From assembly GCA_021831785.1 (NCBI GenBank), contig JAKBMB010000028.1, positions 98,620 through 162,619 of the forward strand: 64,000 nucleotides of DNA, read 5' to 3'. Positions within the stretch are counted from its first letter, which is position 1. Every line of letters begins with the position of its first letter. This DNA comes from Deltaproteobacteria bacterium. GTDB lineage: Bacteria; Desulfobacterota; Binatia; Binatales; Binataceae. The translations under genes were made by a program, and so were the position numbers. Positions 35,275-40,674 of this stretch are shown here, in pieces. Below the pieces are notes generated by a model. It worked only from the letters and a program-made list of their open reading frames with translations, ran no database searches and was not told where the DNA came from.

Positions 35275-36033
35275 ATGAAAGTGCTGTTCGAAAAGAAAGG
35301 CCCGCTCGCCTACGTCACGATCAACCGTCCGGAGCGGCTCAACGCCTGCGACTTCGAGACCTACGGGTTGTTGGCGGATATCTGGATCGAGTTTCGCGAC
35401 GACCCCGCGCTGCGCGTCGCGATCTTTACCGGCGCCGGCGAGCGCGCGTTCTGCGCCGGCAGCGATATCAAAAGCAATTACGTCGAGCAGGGCGGTCAGG
35501 ACCCGCCGAAATCGCCGTACTCGGTGATGTTCGACCTCTACAAGCCGATCATCGCCGCGATCAACGGTCACGCCAACGGCGGCGGCCTGGAGCAGGCGCT
35601 CGCCTGCGATATCCGGGTGGCTGCCGAGCACGCACAGTTCGGTCTGGGAGAGGTCCGGCTGGGATGGCTGCCCGGCGGGGGCGGCACGCAGCGACTGCCG
35701 CGCCTGGTCCCGTTGGGCCGAGCGCTCGAGATGCTGTACACCGGCAAGCGCATCGGCGCCGGACAAGCGCTGCGCCTTGGGCTGGTCGATTACGTCGTGC
35801 CGATGAGCGGGCTTATCGCGCAATGCGAGGAGATCGCCGCCGAAATCTGCAAGAGCGCGCCGCTTGCGGTGGCGCGGATCAAGCGGGCGGCGTTGCGGGG
35901 ACTCGACCTGCCATTGGCCGAAGGCCTCAGGCTCGAACGCGAGCTTTATCGCCAGCTGCAAAGCACCGAGGACGCGCGCGAGGGCGCGCGGGCCTTCGCC
36001 GAGAAGCGCGCTCCGCGATGGAAGGGCAGGTAA
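35275..36033 (+). CDS. Enoyl-CoA hydratase/isomerase family protein
   Basis: A crotonase-fold enzyme acting on an acyl-CoA. The 252 residues show VTINRPERLNA, the oxyanion-hole stretch FTGAGERAFCAGSDIK, IAAINGHANGGGLEQALACD, and the region of the catalytic glutamates: GLGEVRLGWLPGGGGTQRLP. EVRLG retains one glutamate, while the second usual position (PGGGGTQRL) is glycine-rich, so hydratase versus another crotonase chemistry cannot be decided. AAGGA lies upstream of the ATG. The stump of a DsbA/HCCA-isomerase gene on the opposite strand follows. Confidence 0.88.
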   Translation: MKVLFEKKGPLAYVTINRPERLNACDFETYGLLADIWIEFRDDPALRVAIFTGAGERAFCAGSDIKSNYVEQGGQDPPKSPYSVMFDLYKPIIAAINGHANGGGLEQALACDIRVAAEHAQFGLGEVRLGWLPGGGGTQRLPRLVPLGRALEMLYTGKRIGAGQALRLGLVDYVVPMSGLIAQCEEIAAEICKSAPLAVARIKRAALRGLDLPLAEGLRLERELYRQLQSTEDAREGARAFAEKRAPRWKGR

Positions 36034-36070
36034 CCGCACGCTTGATCGCTCGCCCCGAGAACGGTCGCGG

Positions 36071-36240
36071 TTACCGCGATTGCAGGATCATGTCCTCGAC
36101 GTCGCGCAGCCGATCCTTGCCAAAGAAGATCTCATCGCCGACGTAAAAAGTCGGCGAGCCGAAGGTGCCGCGCGCGACCGGCCGCTGCGTATTCTCTAGA
36201 AGTTGGTCTTTGACCTCGGGCTTTGGATTAGCTCTGAGAT
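36071..36240 (-). pseudogene. C-terminal fragment of a DsbA-family / HCCA-isomerase-like protein
   Basis: About 55 residues resemble the C-terminal end of 2-hydroxychromene-2-carboxylate isomerase / DsbA-like thioredoxin-fold proteins: RGTFGSPTFYVGDEIFFGKD followed by RLRDVEDMI, with the cis-proline (SPTF). The N-terminal three quarters are absent; similarity ends around 36235-36240, exactly where IS256-type transposase similarity begins on the other strand. The gene was probably cut by insertion or rearrangement. It cannot make a working enzyme. Confidence 0.75.
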
Positions 36241-36782
36241 GCGCTCCGCTGCTGGCGGTGATCGATGGCAATCCGGCTTTGGCCGCGGCGCCTTAGGCGC
36301 CGCGGCCAAAGCTCGCGATTCAGCGTTGCACCAATCACCAGATGTGGAACCTGCTCGCCAAGGCCCGGGCCGGCCTGCGTGCGGACACGCACCGGCAGGT
36401 CCATCTACGCGAGGAGCTCGCGGAAGATTATCGGCGGATGATCTACGGCGAAAGCCGCGCGGCGGTGGAGCACGCGCGCCGCGGCTTTGTGCGCAAGTGG
36501 AAGCTGCACTGCCAGGCGGTCAGCAAAAGCTTCGAGGAGGCCGGCGACAAGCTCTTCACCTTTACCACGCTTCCCATTTCGCAATGGACGGCCCTGGGCA
36601 CCACCAATGCGCTGGAGCGGAGCAACGAGGAGTTTCGGCGGCGGACCGAGACCCAGGCTTCACTGCCGAACGAAGAAGCGGTGCTGTTGGCGCTCTTCGG
36701 ACTCTTGCGCAGCGGTCAAGTGAGGCTGCGCCGCCTGGTCGGCTGGCGACGCCTAACCAACTCGCAAGCGGAGGCAGCGTAG
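36234..36782 (+). pseudogene. Remnant of an IS256 (Mutator-type) transposase, C-terminal part
   Basis: Translation from about 36243 reads APLLAVIDGNPALAAA, then a TAG stop (36294-36296), then KLAIQRCTNHQMWNLLAKA. Further on come TNALERSNEEFRRRTETQ and LFGLLRSGQVRLRRLVGW. This is the second half of a Mutator-family DDE transposase, including the final catalytic glutamate region. The N-terminal half is missing, the frame has an in-frame stop, and no terminal inverted repeats were recognised. The intact part from 36342 to 36782 would be 146 codons. Confidence 0.85.
36276..36312. repeat. Perfect 17-bp inverted repeat inside the transposase remnant
   Basis: Arms GCTTTGGCCGCGGCGCC (36276-36292) and its exact reverse complement (36296-36312) surround a 3-nt loop TTA. 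The hairpin contains the in-frame TAG that interrupts the transposase, while the number of codons relative to the family appears unchanged. Confidence 0.9.
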
Positions 36783-36821
36783 CAACTGCGTAATCAACTG
36801 CTCGCTCGTCGCATCCCGCGG

Positions 36822-37037
36822 CTAACTACTTTTCCACCAATCGACAGACACCGCCACCCGGCCGCTTTGGTCGTAGACGTAGGTCTCTCCAGCCTGCTCG
36901 TCGAGGGTCCTTTTATGCGATCCGTCACAAAAGGGCTTGTTCTTGGAAAGGCCGCAGCCGCAAATATAGACCGGCAGCTCGGTCCCTTCGGGAATCTCGT
37001 AGGGTCCGTTGCGTTCATGCTTGACGAGGCGCGCCAT
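36822..37037 (-). CDS. CDGSH-type iron-sulfur domain protein
   Basis: A 71-residue protein with one CDGSH domain: [16 protein letters not shown] fits C-x-C-x2-S-x3-P-x-C-D-G-S-H, which ligates a redox-active [2Fe-2S] cluster through three Cys and one His. No signal peptide or membrane helix is present, so it should be cytosolic. AGGAG stands upstream of the ATG at 37037. It is a single gene on the far side of the transposase remnant. Bacterial members are usually small, and their partners are mostly unknown. Confidence 0.93.
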   Translation of the reverse strand: MARLVKHERNGPYEIPEGTELPVYICGCGLSKNKPFCDGSHKRTLDEQAGETYVYDQSGRVAVSVDWWKSS

Positions 37038-37293
37038 TGTGCAACTCCTGCTATTTGATAGGTTAGCGCCGGTTACGCTTGCGCAGCCTCACTGGCACAC
37101 GCGGCACCTTTAGCGAAGCCGTTTGGTTCGGGCCGCGCAACATCCGCTATCGTCATCATTAAGCTGCCGAAAGCGCGCAACCTAGTCAAGCCGCTGCCAC
37201 TGCCGGCCAAGCGCACGTCGCACATGTTACGCACGTCGGAAATATTATTCACGGTAACCGTCGGCGCGCGAGTCAGCCCTGTGAACGTTTTTG

Positions 37294-38079
37294 TCAGGCG
37301 CTCATCGCGAAGACCACGGCCACCAGCGCCGCCACGGCGATGCGATACCAGGCAAACGGCACGTAGCTTCGTGTGCGAACGAAGCGGACGAGCGCGCTGA
37401 TCGCGAGCAGGCCGGCCAGCGCGGCCGCAACAAAGCCCGCGGCGAGCGCGCCCGCGCCGGCGGCGTGGATCATCTCGCGCGCCTTGAGCAGTCCGGCGCC
37501 GGCGATAATCGGCGTGGCCATCAGAAAGGAGAAATTGGCCGCGTCCTGACGCCGCATTCCGAGCGCCCGCGCCACCGTGATCGTAATTCCCGAACGGGAT
37601 ACGCCGGGAATAAGCGCCAGGGCCTGGGAAAGCCCGATCAAAATCGCGTCGCGAAGGCCGATCTCGCCGATCGCTCGCGATTGCGCCGAACGTTTGTCTA
37701 CTCGCCAAAGCGCCACCCCTAGGGCAGCGAGCGCAAACGCGATCAGAAGCGGCGAGCGGAAGGTCGTCTCGGCGCGCTTCTCCAATAGCACGCCGAAAAT
37801 CGCCCCCGGGATCGAGGCGATGATGAGCAGGAGCAAGAGACGCCGGCGCTGGTGGTCGCCGTTAAACACCGACGCCGCCATCTCAGCCCAATCACGCCAG
37901 TAGTAGACCAGCAAGCCGGCCAGCGTGCCCAGATGCAAGGCGACGTCGAAGGCCAGCCCCGGGTCCTGCCAGCCGAAAAGCCAGGGGATCAGCGCCAGAT
38001 GGGCCGAGCTGGAGACCGGTAAGAACTCGGTCAGTCCCTGGACTATCCCCAGAACCAGCGCGTGAAACTGAGTCACCAT
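37294..38079 (-). CDS. uppP: Undecaprenyl-diphosphatase UppP (BacA)
   Basis: Recycles undecaprenyl diphosphate to the monophosphate for cell-wall synthesis at the inner membrane. The 261 residues show the family motifs LGIVQGLTEFLPVSSSAHL (first catalytic loop) and ALIPGVSRSGITITVARALG (second), with about eight hydrophobic helices. ATG 38079 is chosen over a TTG two codons upstream. The gene stands alone; uppS, which makes the lipid carrier, lies at 57928-58689. Confidence 0.96.
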   Translation of the reverse strand: MVTQFHALVLGIVQGLTEFLPVSSSAHLALIPWLFGWQDPGLAFDVALHLGTLAGLLVYYWRDWAEMAASVFNGDHQRRRLLLLLIIASIPGAIFGVLLEKRAETTFRSPLLIAFALAALGVALWRVDKRSAQSRAIGEIGLRDAILIGLSQALALIPGVSRSGITITVARALGMRRQDAANFSFLMATPIIAGAGLLKAREMIHAAGAGALAAGFVAAALAGLLAISALVRFVRTRSYVPFAWYRIAVAALVAVVFAMSA

Positions 38080-38185
38080 GAGCAAACGTCAACTCTCTGT
38101 GCGTAAAATTTGCCGGACCCCATGCAAAGCGCGAGACCTGGCGCCGGCTGTCGCCCGCGCCCTGTTACCTTTAACGATTGATTGG

Positions 38186-38533
38186 TCACGGCGCCAGCCA
38201 TATCGCCTTTCCGTTGCGATCGTAAAGAGCCATCTCTGGCGATCCACCCAAAGGCACCGCCAAACCAAGCAGCAGGTTTCCATTATGAGGATCGAACAGA
38301 ACCGACCCTGCCGTCCGCTCTGAGCTGAGAAGCGCGTTGAAGCGGTGCTTTCCGTTCGCCTCCAAGAGACGCAGCGTTGGCGCCCCGTTCGCAAGCACGC
38401 TCATACCAAGCCGTCGTTGTCCGTTTGGGTTGTAAAGAGTTAGTGCCGGCGTTCCGTCCGGAGCCATACCGAGGCCAAACCGCTCCTTTCCCCTGCGGTC
38501 ATAGAAGCGCGCGAAGCGCTGGTCTCGTTTCAC
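38186..38533 (-). CDS. Small protein of about five degenerate 23-residue repeats
   Basis: 115 residues made of repeats with a common pattern: two hydrophobic-aromatic residues, D/N-x-x-G-K/Q, a short run, then D/N-G-x-P. Examples are FYDRRGKERFGLG, LYNPNGQRRLGM and ALYDRNGKAIWL. Proteins with such strand-turn repeats normally have an N-terminal signal or anchor, which is absent here, so this may be a truncated copy. The start is GTG at 38533 with AGGA immediately upstream, too close to be ideal. Function is unknown. Confidence 0.5.
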   Translation of the reverse strand: MKRDQRFARFYDRRGKERFGLGMAPDGTPALTLYNPNGQRRLGMSVLANGAPTLRLLEANGKHRFNALLSSERTAGSVLFDPHNGNLLLGLAVPLGGSPEMALYDRNGKAIWLAP

Positions 38534-38988
38534 TCCTAGATCGAGCGCTCGGGTTCTCCACCGTCAGTCACTACGATCTGCCTCACCCGAATCTCTTCTG
38601 CAACTACTGCCAACTGGTCAGCGCGAGCCGCGGCAAGCGCAATCATGCCTGGAAAACGCGCGCTCGCAAGAAGCGCGCTGATTACGGCGGCCAAGGAGCA
38701 GGCGGTAATTAACGGGACGCTGCGCCAGGCCGTTTAAGGCCGTGAAAACGGTAAAGTAATGAAGACGTTCGCAGATCCATCAGGGTCCTGGGCGATCACC
38801 AACCCCCCATCTGCCGGGGCTGGATATGCGGCCGCAACCGGGTTCATTGCAATCACGCCCAAGACGTCTTTGCACAGCGGGCTGGGTCCATATACGGTGG
38901 ACACCGTCTCGCTTGAAACCCAGGTCCAAATCGGTGATCATCAAGGGAGGATCATTTGTGCTTCCTTGACTCGGCGGGAGGACTATCC
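38534..38988. other. Spacer with no supportable gene
   Basis: 455 bp between the repeat protein and the acyl-CoA dehydrogenase. Open frames occur on the plus strand (38377-38712 and 38759-38998), but neither translation resembles a protein family, and the second would overlap the dehydrogenase start. GGGAGG at 38975-38981 is the dehydrogenase ribosome-binding site. I see nothing else. Confidence 0.5.
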
Positions 38989-40257
38989 ATGGCTATAGAT
39001 TTTACTCTCACCAACGCTCAACGCGACCTTCAATCTAACGCCCGCGCGTTCGCCGAACGCATGCTTGCCCCAATTGCTTCCAAACTGGATCGGATTTTGG
39101 ACCCGTGGGAATCGTTTTTAGCCAGTCGCGAGGCGTATCGAGAGATGGCGCGGGCTGGATTTACTAAGTGTTTCATCCCAACCGAGTTTAGCGGCCTGGG
39201 ATTCTCGATGATCGATATCGCGATTGCCGCTGAAGAACTGACTCGCATCGACGTCAACGTGCCCACAACCTTGCTCGCCACCGGCCTTGGACTCCAACCG
39301 ATCATACAGCGCGGTACCTCAGAACAAAAACGGCGCTTCCTGCCGGACTTCGTCAATGACAACGACGGCAACCTGCTCGCTGCTTTCGCGTTTACGGATG
39401 TTGGTGGAGGAGCAAACTACGACTCGAACGAACCGTCTACCGGTATTCAAACCATCGCCCGGCGCGAGGGCGACCAGTGGGTCATCAATGGCCAGAAGCA
39501 CTACACCACGAACGGAACCGGCTGGGACAAAACTGGCGCGCACCTTTACACGGTCGTCTGCCGTACTGACCGCAACCAGCCCGCCGACGAGTCGCTGGCC
39601 GTCATCGCGGTGCCTGGGAATCTGCCCGGCGTGGAAGTCGTCGATGTGTACGACAAGCTCGGTCATCGCGCCACCGTAACCCCAGCTGTAAACTTCCAGA
39701 ACGTTCGGGTTCCGGTGGATAATCTGATTGGACGTCCAGGGATCGAGGGCAAGAGGGTTATCGCCGGCGCTTTTAGCTGGACGGCCGCCTTGATTGGCGC
39801 GGCCTGTGTGGGAGTGATGCGGGCGGCGTTCGAGTTTGCGTTGGAGTTCGCGCGTCGAGAGAGGCGACTTGGAGCCGTGCCGGTCATCGAGCATCAGAAC
39901 GTGGGGTTCATGTTAGCCGACATCAAGATACGGATCGAGGAAGCGCGCTACCTGACCTGGAAGGCCTGTCATTACCTGGAAAGCACAGGCGGTCGCGGCG
40001 ACGAGTTGGCGATCATGACGAAAGTGCGTTGCTCTGAGCTCGCGGTCGAAACGGTGTACGATGCGATGCGCCTAGTGGGAGTCGAGAGCTACACGAAATT
40101 CACCCCGCTGGAGCGATTGATGCGCGACGCCATGGTCTTTCCCCTTTACGACGGCGGCAACCAGGGAGTGCGCAGACGCCAGTTGCATGAGATATTCATG
40201 AAACCGGGTTACCACTCGATGCTGGCCGCCACGGGCGAGGCTCCTCCTTGGGAGTAG
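38989..40257 (+). CDS. Acyl-CoA dehydrogenase family protein
   Basis: A FAD enzyme that oxidises an acyl-CoA at the alpha-beta bond. ATG 38989 follows GGGAGG at a good distance and gives 422 residues. The N-terminal helical domain, the middle beta domain (AAFAFTDVGGGANYDSNEP, WVINGQKHYTTNG) and the C-terminal domain are present. At the position of the usual catalytic YEG(T/G) the sequence has FPLYDGGNQGVRRRQL, with Asp instead of Glu. Codon use is less GC-biased than in the housekeeping genes around. The substrate is unknown. Confidence 0.9.
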   Translation: MAIDFTLTNAQRDLQSNARAFAERMLAPIASKLDRILDPWESFLASREAYREMARAGFTKCFIPTEFSGLGFSMIDIAIAAEELTRIDVNVPTTLLATGLGLQPIIQRGTSEQKRRFLPDFVNDNDGNLLAAFAFTDVGGGANYDSNEPSTGIQTIARREGDQWVINGQKHYTTNGTGWDKTGAHLYTVVCRTDRNQPADESLAVIAVPGNLPGVEVVDVYDKLGHRATVTPAVNFQNVRVPVDNLIGRPGIEGKRVIAGAFSWTAALIGAACVGVMRAAFEFALEFARRERRLGAVPVIEHQNVGFMLADIKIRIEEARYLTWKACHYLESTGGRGDELAIMTKVRCSELAVETVYDAMRLVGVESYTKFTPLERLMRDAMVFPLYDGGNQGVRRRQLHEIFMKPGYHSMLAATGEAPPWE

Positions 40258-40674
40258 GCCTCTCACTAGGGTTCGCGCTTTGCTGGCACTGGCGCGCCCT
40301 CTTATCCAGGGGCACCCCCTTGACGCCAGTTATCAGATAACATCGCGCTCGACGGCGGGAAAGAACCAAGTCCAGGCGCCCCTAAGCGGTTTGTCACCTC
40401 GCCCGCACCATTCGGCGGCAATGGTCACCGTTCAGCGCAAGCGTAGGGCGTGGCCATCAGCTGCCGCTCAAGTTCGTTTGCCTGCAGGTGAAGCACCCCA
40501 GCCGCAGGCACCCGCGTAAGAGGAACGACCTTTTCAAGGCAATGATATTCTCGTGATCGCGACTCCTGCCGGGGTATGAAGCTGTGCTTGCGCCGGCGCA
40601 CAGATATAGGGGCCTAGGCAAAAGACCGGCGCCGGACAGCGCGCGGGGGGCGACGGCCGGCCGGCGCCGGGCGG
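40258..40674. other. Convergent spacer between the acyl-CoA dehydrogenase and nrdJ
   Basis: 417 bp between two convergent genes. Translations of the open frames are not protein-like. It contains the candidate nrdJ terminator (40620-40670). Nothing else is recognisable. Confidence 0.5.
40620..40670 (-). terminator. Candidate terminator downstream of nrdJ
   Basis: Starting 4 bp after the nrdJ stop, two copies of CCGGCGCCGG (40661-40670 and 40626-40635) can pair to a 10-bp stem around a GC-rich loop. On the transcribed strand this is followed by TCTTTT. Each copy is also self-palindromic, so other folds are possible and the U-tract is short. Confidence 0.4.

Noticed and set aside
38759..38998. 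79-codon ORF before the acyl-CoA dehydrogenase
   Set aside because: Overlaps the well-supported dehydrogenase start and ribosome-binding site; no recognisable features.
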